A stretch of 64,000 nt of DNA from Paratinospora sagittata (lineage: Eukaryota; Streptophyta; Magnoliopsida; Ranunculales; Menispermaceae), in contig CM069612.1 in NCBI GenBank assembly GCA_035771175.1, positions 31,009,296 through 31,073,295 on the forward strand, written 5' to 3'. Below, piece after piece: positions 25,401 through 34,786 of this stretch (the stretch's first letter is position 1; the number at the start of each line of letters is the position of its first letter). A program made the translations under genes and the position numbers. The notes under the pieces were generated by a model. It worked only from the letters and a program-made list of their open reading frames with translations. It had not been told where the DNA came from and did no database searches.

Positions 25401-28400
25401 TTGACTGCCCACCTTGTTGCCCACGTGAAGTCATGCTAGCCCATGCAACCTTCCCAAAGCTCTTTCTTTTCTTTTTTTTATTATTTGTAGTTGATTCTTT
25501 GCTGGCCACTATGAGGTGGACCAACAAATCTCCCCCTCCACCTCATGTGGATCAAAGCTCTTCCACACCTGCAATTTCTCTACAGATAGCAAGCTTTTCT
25601 TTGGTCAGGGACTTCGTCATCATATCTGCCCCGTTGTCATTAGTGTGGATCTTCTCAACTTGCAACAGTTTATTTTTCAGCACATCACGAATCCAATGAT
25701 ACCGCACGTCGATGTGCTTGGACCTTGAATGGAAGGTTGAGTTTTTGCTGAGGTGAATTGCGCTTTGACTGTCGCAATAAAGAACATATTTTTCTTGGTT
25801 CTGCTGCAATTCTTGTAGGAACTTTTTCATCCACAAGATCTCCTTACAACCTTCAGTGATTGCAATGTACACTGCTTCTGTGGTACTTAAGGCAATACAC
25901 TTCTGTAATCATGATTGTCATGAGACAGCTCCCCCTGCAAAGGTTATTAGGTACCCGAATATCGACTTTCTCGTATCCACATCGCCAGCCATATCTGAAT
26001 CTGTAAATCCTTCTAATACAGATTTATCATTATCAAAACATAAACAATGACTAGAAGTACCTCTAAGATACCTGAGTATCCATTTGACTGCTGTCCAATG
26101 TTCCTTTCCAGGATTTGATAGAAATCGGCTCACAACACCAACAGCATGAGCAATGTCTGGTCTGGTGCATACCATAGCGTACATTAGACTGCCAACCACC
26201 GATGCATAGGGCACCTTACTTATCTCTGATTTCTCCTCCTCGCTTGAAGGACACTGGCTCGAATTAAGCTTGAAGTGGCTTGCCAGTGGAGAACTAACAG
26301 GTTTAGCTTTGCTCATGTTGAATCGCTCTAAGACTTTCTCAATATACTTTTCTTGAGATAGCCAAAGTTTCTTGTTCTTCCTGTCACAAACAATCTTCAT
26401 GCCAAGGATTTGTTTTGCGGGTCCTAAGTCTTTCATGGCAAAGGACTTGCTCAACTCTTTCTTCAACGTGTTAATCTTGTCGATATCTTGGCCTACAATT
26501 AACATATCATCAACATAAAGCAAAAGAATAATAAAATCACCATCAGAGAATTTCTTGATGAAGACGCAGTGATCAGCTGTCGTTCGGTTGCACTCCGTTT
26601 GCTCCATGAACGAGTCAAACTTTTTATACCACTGCCTCGGTGCTTGTTTCAAACCATACAGACTCTTCTTCAGCCTGCATACCAGCTTCTCTTTTCTTTT
26701 GACTTGGAAACCTTCGGGCTGCTCCATATAGATTTCCTCGTCAAGATCACCATGTAAGAATGCCGTTTTTACATCAAGTTGTTCAACCTCCAGATTAAGA
26801 CTAGCTGCCAAGCCAAGAACAACTCGGATTGAAGACATTTTTACCACCGGTGAGAAGATTTCATCGAAGTCAACGCCTTTCTTCTGCCCGAATCCTTTCA
26901 CAACCAATCTTGCTTTATATCGAGGTTGCGAGCTACCTTCTTCGCTTTTGATCCTGTACACCCACTTGTTCTTGAGGGCTTTCTTTCCCTGCGGTAATTT
27001 CACCAAGTCAAATGTGTGGTTCTCATGCAGAGATTTCATTTCTTCCTGCATGGCTTTCATCCACTCAGTCTTATGCTGGTCAGTGATAGCTTCGGTATAG
27101 CTCTCCGGTTCTCCCCCGTCAGTGAGCATCACATAGTCGCTAGGAGAATATCTTTGACTTGGTTGTCGTTCTCTCGTGGATCTCCTTAGCTGTGCTTCTG
27201 GTTGGACTTGTTCAGGAACTTGTTCTGGTTCTGAACTGTGAGCTAGTGGAACATCATCATCAGTATCTGGTGCAGCTTCCTTGTCATCTGAATTTGTTGA
27301 TGGAGAGACTGGTTCCAGATTAACTGGAAGTTCTTCTGATTGTGGCTTCTCAGGTTTCTGAAAATCCTCGATCATCTGATCTTCAAGAAACATCACGTCT
27401 CTGCTTCTGACAATCTTTTTGTTGACAGGATCCCAAAGTTTGTAGCCGAATTCTTCATGGGAATATCCCACAAAGATACACTGCTTCGCTTTTCCATCCA
27501 GCTTGGACCTCTCGTCTCTAGGGATGTGAACAAATGCTCTGCAGCCGAATACTTTCAAGTGTTTGTAAGAAACGTCTTTCCCTGTCCAACCTTTTCTGGT
27601 ACGTCGTAGTTCAGTGGAACTGATGGAGAAAGGTTGATTAAATCGACTGCTGTCCTCATTGCCTCCCCCCAATAGGAGTTTGGCAGTTTTGCATTTGAGA
27701 GCATACATCTGACTCTTTCACAAATGGTTCTGTTCATCCTCTCTGCGACACCGTTGTGTTGAGGTGTCTTTGGTACCGATTTTTCCAGCCTGATGCCGAA
27801 ACTTCTGCAGTACTCCTCGAATGATCCGCGATACTCACCGCCATTGTCTGATCGTACACACTTTAAACGTCTGCCAGTTTCTCTCTCAACTTTTACATGA
27901 AATTGCCTGAAAACTTCCTGCACTTGATCTTTAGTTTTCAAAGCAAAGGCCCACACTTTTCTAGAGTGATCATCAATAAAAGTCACAAACTAATGAGCAC
28001 CACCTAGTGTCTTACAACTCATTGTACAGACATCTGTGTGTATTAAATCTAGAATATTTGCTTTTCTAGATGGTGGGGAACTACGAAATGCAACTCTATG
28101 TTGTTTACCCATAATACAATCAACACAAGTACGTAAAGATGTACCTGTCATTCCTGGCAAGTGCTCCTTCTTGGAAAGAATTCTGAGACCCTTTTCACTC
28201 ATGTGGCCGAGCCGCTTATGCCATAACTCGGTGGGAACTTCTTTCCTCATGGTATTTACTTCTTCTTTACACAGCTTGGCTACTGTGTGGTAGAGTGATG
28301 CATCTTTCTTGCCTCTAGCTACTACCAAGTTTCCTTTGGTGAGCTTCCATTTTCCTTCACCAAAGTTATTATTGTAGCCATCGTCATCAAGCATTCCAGT

Positions 28401-31400
28401 GGAGATCAAATTGAGGCGGATATCTGGAACATGCCTCACATCTTTCAAGAGTAACCTGTATCCAAGGTTAGTTTCTAAATAAATATTACCGATGCCGATA
28501 ATTTTGGATGCATCATCATTTCCCATCCTCACTCGTCCGAAATCACCTTGCGTGTAGGCTGAGAAGAAATCTCGTCGTGAGGTGACATGGTAGGACGCAC
28601 CTGAGTCAACTACCCATGTAGAGTCTTGACATGCAAGGTTGACATAATCAGCATCTCGAACAACGACGACTTCTTCAGTGAGAGTTGCAGTGTCATTTGT
28701 TCGGGTTTCTGCTTCTTGATTTCTGGATCGTTCCGCCTTTAACTTTCGACATTCTCGAATGAAATGTCCGGGCTTGCCGCAGTGATGACACTTCTTGTCA
28801 TGCCACGATCTGGACTTTGAACGTCCTCTTTGCTGACTTTGGTTACGAGGATTTCTGCTTTTACTCCTTCCGTGCCATTCTTGCTTGCCTTGCTTTTCCA
28901 TGACAAGTGCTTCAGTTTCAGGAGTATAACCATTGTCTTTTCGTCTAGACTCTTCGTTCAGCATTCTGTCTTTTACCATATCCATAGTAAGCTTGCCGCC
29001 AGGAGCTGAGTTACTAACTGACACAACTAGCGTGTCCCAACTTTTTGGTAGAGAACTCAGCAACAACAACGCTTGTAGCTCGTCATCTACGATCATCATC
29101 ATAGAGTTGAGTTGATCTACAATGCCTTGGAACTCACTCATGTGTTCCGATACGCTGCTTCCATCTTTATACTTCAAATTGACTAATCGTCGTATCAGAT
29201 TAGCTTTATTCTGTACGGTTGTCCTCGCATACATTGTCTCCAACTTTTGCCAAAGAACGTAAGCATCGTGTTCATTAGCAAAATTTTGAAAAATGCTCTT
29301 GTCGATCCATTGTCTGATCTGAGGTGTTATTTTGTTGTATTTTAGTTTGGGAAATTGTCCTGGGATTGTAGAATTTATTTATTTACATCCATCTATTTTC
29401 CCAACAGAAACAACAGCAACAGCAGCCCCCCTCCCCAAGAACAACTGCAATAGGACACATTTGACTCCCTGCAAGGCTCCCTACAGAAATTTGCCCCATT
29501 CCTACACCAATCCAATCTAGCATATCCCCCACTTTCTTCGAGCAAGCCACCCTATTACATGCCAACCACTTTGCCTCTTCTCAAATACCAAACAATTGAA
29601 GGACTGACCCACAAAAACCCTACGATTCCTTTCAAACTTCAGCGACCAAAATGTAGCAAAGGAGGCTATTCTCCATATTTCTTTGACTCTATTATTGCCA
29701 TGAGAAATATTCTCCAGAGAAATGCCCTCATAAATGGATGGCGGAAGTGCTATCCCATCATCAAACGAAGTACTCCAAAAACCCCAAACACTCCTAGAAA
29801 CCCTGCAACTAATGAATAAGTGGGCAATGGATTCCCCATCTTGTAAACAGAGGGGACAACAATGTGGAGATAAAGAAATCATGGGGAAACGCCTTTGAAG
29901 CACATCCAACGTGTTAATCCTCCCATGGGTCAGTAGCCACCCAAATACCTTGATCTTTGATGGAATCTAAGCATTCCAAATACATCTAGAAATGGGGAAA
30001 GGTGTAAATGATGGCTATAACATTCATACTTCATAAAGGGCATTTTGCAAATGGCTTTATTATTCTAGCCAAGATCTTGATGACTGTAAAACAAAAGCTC
30101 AAGTCCATAAAGAGATATGTAGGTAATTGATGCCTATAAGTATCCTTTAATCTAGCTCAAATATGGAGGAGGGTTGTGTTAGGTAGCTGACAGCCAATGC
30201 AAAACATTTTCAGATCAACTATGACGTGAATCTACTTAAGCAGACTACACGAATGGTGAGGACAGTCCTGTTATTTAAATGTTAACTTAGCCTTTTAAGA
30301 GCATATTAGAGAAAACATATTCGTGTAGACCCTGTATAGTTGGGATAAGGCTTAGTTGAGTTGAGTTGGGTTGAGTTAAAAAAAAAAAAATTGAGAATTT
30401 TTTGTTGGAAATTATGTTGTTTGATCAAATTAAAGAAGGATGACAACTTGTACTTCAGATGTGCAAAGGTAATTTGAGGAAATTCCTGGGAAAGGGTATT
30501 TTCTGCTTTTATTGGTAAATATCTTGGTTTTTCTTTACTTGTGCTGTTGTGCTTGTACAAATGATGTTACTATTTCATTTTGTTAACTTTTTTATTTGTT
30601 AATTTACTTTGTATAATTGGATAAAGTTTCTGATATTGACTTGAATTTTCTTTTCTTTCTTGTTTCCTTTATAGACTCGTTTAACCATATGTGAGGGACA
30701 CGATGGAACTGAGACATCAAATGGAGATGTATTAATCTTTCCAGACATGATTAGATACAGGTTGTTGCTAGTACAACCATAGTAATTTCTGCAATGGTGC
30801 ATTCCTGCTTTTTATTTGCCCGTATTCTAATCCTGTTAAAAGTTGCAGGCGATTGACTCATTTTGACGTTGATACATTTGTTGAAGAAGTGCTTGTAAAG
30901 GACAATGAATGGCATCCAGGAACACCTGAAAGCCTAACAGGATCATATGTTTTTGTATGTTGTCATGGGAGCCGGGATCGCCGATGTGGTGTTTGTGGAC
31001 CTCCCCTTATTGCAAGATTCAAAGAAGAGATTGATGCCCAAGGCCTCCATGGTCAGGTGTCAGCTAGTCCTTGCTCACACATTGGGGGACATAAGTATGC
31101 TGGAAATGTCATCATTTTTTGTCCAAATGCTGATGGAGAAGTGACTGGTCATTGGTAAGCTATTATGATTCATGTAGATGGGATTGTCCGCCATCTAGTT
31201 TTTCAAATAGCAATTTTTCCTGGCCAAAAGTTCATTCATTTTCTTTCTGCAGGTATGGATATGTTACTCCAGATGATGTACCTATTTTGCTTGAGCAGCA
31301 TATCGGGAAAGGTGAAGTTATAGATGGATTATGGAGGTACTGCAATTTTTCTTGAACCTGCTTTTTATTTTGTTTAATATAAACTTTCCAATTATATACT

Positions 31401-32480
31401 CATTCATTGAGAGTGCACTTACTTGCAATTTATCCTCTTATTGTAGGATTATGTGATATAATGTTGTCGCTATTAACAGAGTGCTTTTTAGTAGTCAATC
31501 ATGGGAAGCAGATTGTTCTTGCTCACTCACTTTTTCACCAAGTGACTGGCAAATAGGATGCAAATGAACACAAACCCATCTAAAATTAATAATCCAGGTT
31601 CACTCCTTCTGTTTTCGTTGCCTTTTAATTCTCAAAAGAGCTCTTCATCCTTTCCAGAACTAATACCTTAGGCTTGCAGTGCACTCCTGTGATTTACACG
31701 TCATCTTTGGAGTTCCTTCGCTAGATTGTGTTTTGATTTCTTTTGCACATAAAGTTCCCTATTCCCTTGCACTCAAATCATGCATGCATGGATGCGACAA
31801 TTATCATATTGTTAGAGTTATGAATTGCTTGTTTGATAGTCTTTCTCTAGTATGTGTTAGGATGTTACAGGGCTACTGTTCAAGCACCTCAATGAATCTT
31901 GGTAGCACTTCAGCTTCTGTAGTTGTACTTAACAAATTATCATAGCATTTTTGTTTTAGAATTCACGAAAGTGATGTGCATATATTTTTCTTTTTTGTAT
32001 TTTCATTGTGATGGAACTAGAATTGTGCATAGGGGCCAGATGGGCTTATCAGAAGAAGACCAAAAGAAAGCCCAGGAACTAAGGCTCCAATTAAATAATG
32101 AGAATGGTGTGGACAATAGCGTAAAAGAATCTGCCAACATCTATGAGACTAGCCACCAAAATGGAAATGGAACTCTGGTTGAGACCATAGATTGTTGTCA
32201 GGGCAATGGGAATTCCTCTTGCTGCCAGAACCCAGGATTAGCAGAAGAGGTACAACAAAATGATGCCCTCACTAAAAATGAGGGCAAGATTGAAAAGAAA
32301 AGCAGTGACAAAAAAATCTCACGGACTAGTAGTAGCAAGGGGACTTGCTCACGGAAGGTCTGTGCAATGCCAACATGGATTGAGAGCTGGGAGCATGAGG
32401 ATACATGTGCAGCTCTTGCTGTTGTTGGGGCCATCGTCTCAGTTGCTGTTGCTTATCAATGCTACAGACAATTAAGGTGA
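22453..32480 (+). CDS. Sucrase/ferredoxin-like protein of the Apd1/Aim32 family (thioredoxin-fold [2Fe-2S] protein)
   Basis: Five exons in frame: 22453-22845, 30675-30760, 30849-31154, 31253-31336, 32033-32480, giving 438 residues. Residues 1-75 are a Ser-rich low-complexity leader. The thioredoxin-like ferredoxin domain runs from about 85 to 300. It has VFVCCHGSRDRRCGVCGP with Cys197 and Cys206 nine residues apart, and CSHIGGH with His237 and His241 four apart. That is the 2-Cys/2-His spacing of the yeast Apd1 [2Fe-2S] site. A polar linker follows, then a hydrophobic C-terminal segment (about 415-433, AALAVVGAIVSVAVAY) that looks like a tail anchor. The substrate in plants is unknown. Intron 1 (7.8 kb) has swallowed an L1 and a Copia element, yet all splice sites look intact. 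The gene meets a small minus-strand gene head-on at its 3' end. Confidence 0.9.
23831..24457 (+). repeat. 5' LTR of the Copia element
   Basis: A 627-bp LTR starting TGTTGGTCC and ending TTTTTCCAACA, with a CTATAAATAGAG TATA-like box at about 24072-24083. It is complete. Confidence 0.9.
24461..24471 (+). other. Primer binding site of the Copia element
   Basis: TGGTATCAGAG, complementary to the 3' end of initiator methionine tRNA, three bases after the LTR. This is typical of plant Copia elements. Confidence 0.85.
24684..24965 (+). pseudogene. Start of Copia gag, cut by the inversion
   Basis: An open frame begins near 24684 and encodes a gag N-terminus (RLTAFNYAIWKPKMEDLL). After 24965 the sequence changes to inverted LTR and the frame runs to a chance stop at 25020-25022. 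The rest of gag continues in frame at 29282 on the minus strand, which shows how the element was arranged before inversion. Confidence 0.85.
24967..25526 (-). repeat. Inverted part of the 3' LTR of the Copia element
   Basis: About 560 bp, reverse complement of 23831-24389 in the 5' LTR at about 99% identity by eye. It lacks the last 68 bases of the LTR, which remain on plus at the right end of the element. Confidence 0.9.
25527..25545 (-). other. Polypurine tract of the Copia element (inverted)
   Basis: On the minus strand, TGAGGTGGAGGGGGAGATT directly precedes the TGTTGG start of the LTR, the expected place for plus-strand priming. Confidence 0.8.
25552..29282 (-). pseudogene. Copia gag-pol polyprotein, inactivated
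   Basis: In order on minus: the rest of gag with a CCHC knuckle (CHHCGKPGHFIREC) near 28740-28790; protease DSGAS near 28595; integrase zinc region (HKRLGHMS, C-x2-C) and DD35E-type core (27555-27986); reverse transcriptase with YVDD near 26500; RNase H (25552-25960). It is broken by a TAG between the gag-protease and integrase blocks (27987-27989), a frame change at about 27600-27700, and two TGA stops at the start of RNase H (25919-25936). The TGA stops look like G-to-A and C-to-T changes. Confidence 0.9.
29323..29406 (+). repeat. Terminal remnant of the 3' LTR, original orientation
   Basis: 84 bp matching 24374-24457 of the 5' LTR. Its first 16 bases (GGTGTTATTTTGTTGT) are also present inverted at 24967-24982, so they were duplicated at the breakpoint. 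Confidence 0.9.
30032..30674 (+). other. Remainder of intron 1 of the Apd1/Aim32-like gene
   Basis: AT-rich, with a GAGTT/GGGTT run near 30355-30375 and no recognised element. It ends at the TTTATAG acceptor of exon 2. Confidence 0.6.
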
Positions 32481-32834
32481 AATCTATAAAGTCTTAAATT
32501 CTTGAATTTTGGTTTTGTTTTTTTAGCTTCTGTTAGTTTTGGATGTATATGACATGTGGCATGTGAATCTTTGAACTGAACTTGTATATGTAAATTCTGA
32601 GTTATCCACTACAAGATTGTACAAGAGTCTGGATTACATTCCTCAGTTAGACTCTAATTATTTGAATACAAATAGAGGTATTGTGTACTTTCCATTGCTG
32701 GATTTATGTTCTTGCTTGAGGATTCAATGAGGGAGGCGGGCATCATGCAGAACTATCCTCCAGAATTCATCTTTCTGAAAGTGCTGTGTGAAATTTAACC
32801 ATGAAAGATGGTAGCACCCTTTACATAGAAGAAT

Positions 32835-33029
32835 CTAAGCAAGAAATTTTTCTTCTATGGCATGGGAAATTTTCTCAGCAATGACAGCCTGGGGTGGCAG
32901 AGGCTGTGGATTTCGGAGGCAATCAATCAGCCGATTGACGCAGTTGAAGGCAGGGAAAAATCTAAGAATGATGAAGCTTATCTGTCCAATGACACCGCCA
33001 GTGAATGCAACTATGGCCATAGGCTCCAT
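32835..33029 (-). CDS. Possible small gene: 64-residue hydrophobic peptide
   Basis: The frame starts ATG at 33029 (MEPMAIVAFTGGVIGQ...) and stops at 32835. Residues 4-27 are hydrophobic (AIVAFTGGVIGQISFIILRF), followed by a polar Pro-rich stretch (CLRNPQPLPPQ) and a charged tail (EKISHAIEEKFLA), so it could be a single-pass membrane peptide. On the same strand a TATAAATA box (33149-33156) lies about 120 bp upstream of the ATG, followed by a pyrimidine-rich leader. I do not recognise a family. It is convergent with the Apd1/Aim32-like gene. A longer frame extends upstream without an ATG, so the start is the first ATG available. A chance ORF remains possible. Confidence 0.5.
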   Translation of the reverse strand: MEPMAIVAFTGGVIGQISFIILRFFPAFNCVNRLIDCLRNPQPLPPQAVIAEKISHAIEEKFLA

Positions 33030-33344
33030 GCTTCCAAAACCCAATTTCTCAGAGATGTGCTGATTAACAGGAATCTTAGCTAAATAAGAAGATTAAAAGG
33101 GGAGGTTAAGGAAGAGATTGGATGGTTAAATGGGCATTGATAAGTGTGTATTTATAAAGGGTGGAATTGAAGGAGTGCAGTTTTCTTGGAGGTTATTTAA
33201 GGCAAAGGTTGTAACCTCTCTCTTTTTTGGCGTTTTTTAATCGGTTTTGGTTGTTACTGAGGAAATGTGGTGTGAGAAGGATATAATCAAGACAGTATTA
33301 GGCTCCAAGGAACTAAACCCAACCCTTTTGCTGCACCCGCTACT

Positions 33345-33960
33345 TGTCATTTTCGGTTAAATCCTGCAGGTTATCTTTTTATTCGAAATGCACCCACATT
33401 TTTCCAGCGACATGGTGGGTGAGGTGTTGGTGTGTTTTGTTCAATTCTGCAGCTTATCTTTTTATTCTAAATGCACCCACACTTTGCCAGCGACATGGGA
33501 GGTGCAGTGGGGTAATTAGTTCAATTCTGCAGCTCAACCTTTTATTCCAAACGCACCCACATTTTTGTTTCCAAGCACATGGTGGGTGTGTTTGGTTCAC
33601 TTCTGCAGCCTTTTTTTTTTTTTATTCTAAACGCACTTACCAACATTTTTTTTTTCCTGCGACATGGTCGTGCAGTGTGGGTGTGCTTGGTTCAATTCTG
33701 CAACTTATCTTTTTTATTCTATATGCACCCACATTTTTTCAAGCGATAAGGTGGGTGCAGGGCGCGTTTCAGCTTATTTACTTCCAAATATACCCACGCT
33801 GCACCCACATCATTTTTCCTAACCAGCACAAGCAGTTCAACTTGACTTGTGGTGGGTGTGCTCGGTTCAAGACTTCTACTCTGTAATCTTTATTCTTAAT
33901 GCACCCCAATCTTATTGCGTGTGTTTAGGTCATAGCTTCAACTTCATGCTTTATCTAAAT
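33345..33960 (+). repeat. Degenerate minisatellite, period about 70-115 bp, about seven units
   Basis: Units repeat TTCAATTCTGCAGCTTATC, then TTTTATTCTAAATGCACCCAC, then GCGACATGGTGGGTG. CTGCAG-type anchors lie at 33364, 33447, 33527, 33603, 33698 and roughly 33768 and 33881. A 180-codon open frame across it is a by-product of the repeats. It lies just upstream of the small minus-strand gene. Confidence 0.8.
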
Positions 33961-34420
33961 GGATCCAAAGGCCTTTTTCTTTTATGTTTTTAACGGTTCC
34001 CACCCTTCAAGCGAGATTAATTCACGTTGGACAGTTCTCCACGTGACTAAAGTCGCTCCTCCATCACCTTTAGCAAACTCCCAAATATCTGTGTTGCACC
34101 ACTTGAGCAAGGCATTTTTCCTTTCAAGAATGAACAAAATTCATTCTGAAGCGCCGAACTAAAAATTGTACGTTGTAAGTGGTTGATTGATCAAAATACA
34201 AAAGCCAACAAATTCGACATATAACTATTCTCCCAAACTATCTTTTAATATCTGAATAGATTAAATGATGTTTACCAAAATGTTAAAATTTTGCAAAGAT
34301 TCTTCCTATCAAATTTACCAAGATGAAACTGTGATAAGCAAATATGATGGGCATTGAGGGTCAACATCTACCGTGAACGAACTTTATTCTTCTTAATTGA
34401 TACTTATATATCGTCTTCAG

Positions 34421-34735
34421 GCAAGAAGCAGCAAATTCTGATCCAACAGTAGAGCAGCGAGCGGCTAACTCATTTCAACTTATGTTAATGCTGGTAGGAC
34501 TTTGCACTTCTTGTCTTCCTGTCACACTGGCCGAGATCAGCTCGTTCAACCCCAGCCTAGTGATTGTATCTATCTCGTATTACATAACCCAAATTATCTG
34601 TTTCTATTGAGTTAATGCTGGATTTTAGTATTGCATTGATCATATAATCTTCAGGTTCCCAGAGGCATTAGCAGCAACGGCCAATCACCGTTTCTTGATG
34701 GCTGTAACCTGGTGATTTGGCAGCAAGCTTTATGA
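34421..34735 (+). other. Two exon-like segments of unknown origin
   Basis: Segments 34421-34493 and 34655-34735 are each bounded by AG and, for the first, GT. They read through in one frame (EAANSDPTVEQRAANSFQLM, then VPRGISSNGQSPFL..., stop). The first needs two bases from a preceding exon. The stop region of the Apd1/Aim32-like gene (TTAAG|GTGAAA at 32476-32477) would supply exactly that phase, so these could be alternative 3' exons of that gene. I recognise no family. Confidence 0.3.
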
Positions 34736-34786
34736 TATGTTAACAGAGGCTTGAAACAAAGTAATAATCTTTCTAAATTGTTAGTC

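Larger units (their letters stand above)
23831..29406. mobile_element. Copia (Tork/Tnt1-like) LTR retrotransposon with a large internal inversion
   Basis: The outer ends are TGTTGG...CCAACA with a perfect 5-bp target duplication GAAAC (23826-23830 and 29407-29411), so this is one insertion. The 5' LTR, PBS and start of gag read on plus. From about 24966 to 29322 the rest (most of the 3' LTR, polypurine tract, RNase H, RT, integrase, protease, rest of gag) reads on minus. The last 84 bases of the 3' LTR read on plus again. Domain order (gag-protease-integrase-RT-RNase H) makes it Copia. By eye the LTR copies differ at about five substitutions over 560 bp plus a homopolymer difference, so the insertion is recent. 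Confidence 0.92.
23689..30018 (-). mobile_element. 5'-truncated L1-type LINE (about 750 bp) split by a Copia insertion
   Basis: Two pieces, 23689-23830 (poly(T), so the 3' end on minus) and 29412-30018, make one LINE once the Copia element is removed. A perfect 13-bp target duplication AACATTCATACTT flanks it at 23676-23688 and 30019-30031. The 29517-29950 piece encodes on minus the zinc-binding region found downstream of the L1 reverse transcriptase (INTLDVLQRRFP, CCPLC, then ESIAHLFISC and VWGFW). It is 5'-truncated and not functional. The short (TA)n run at about 23726-23745 is inside it. Confidence 0.85.

Noticed and set aside
33344..33886. 180-codon plus-strand ORF with repeated Cys/His/Pro
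   Set aside because: Produced by a minisatellite; unit lengths differ, so the frame is accidental and has no conserved design.
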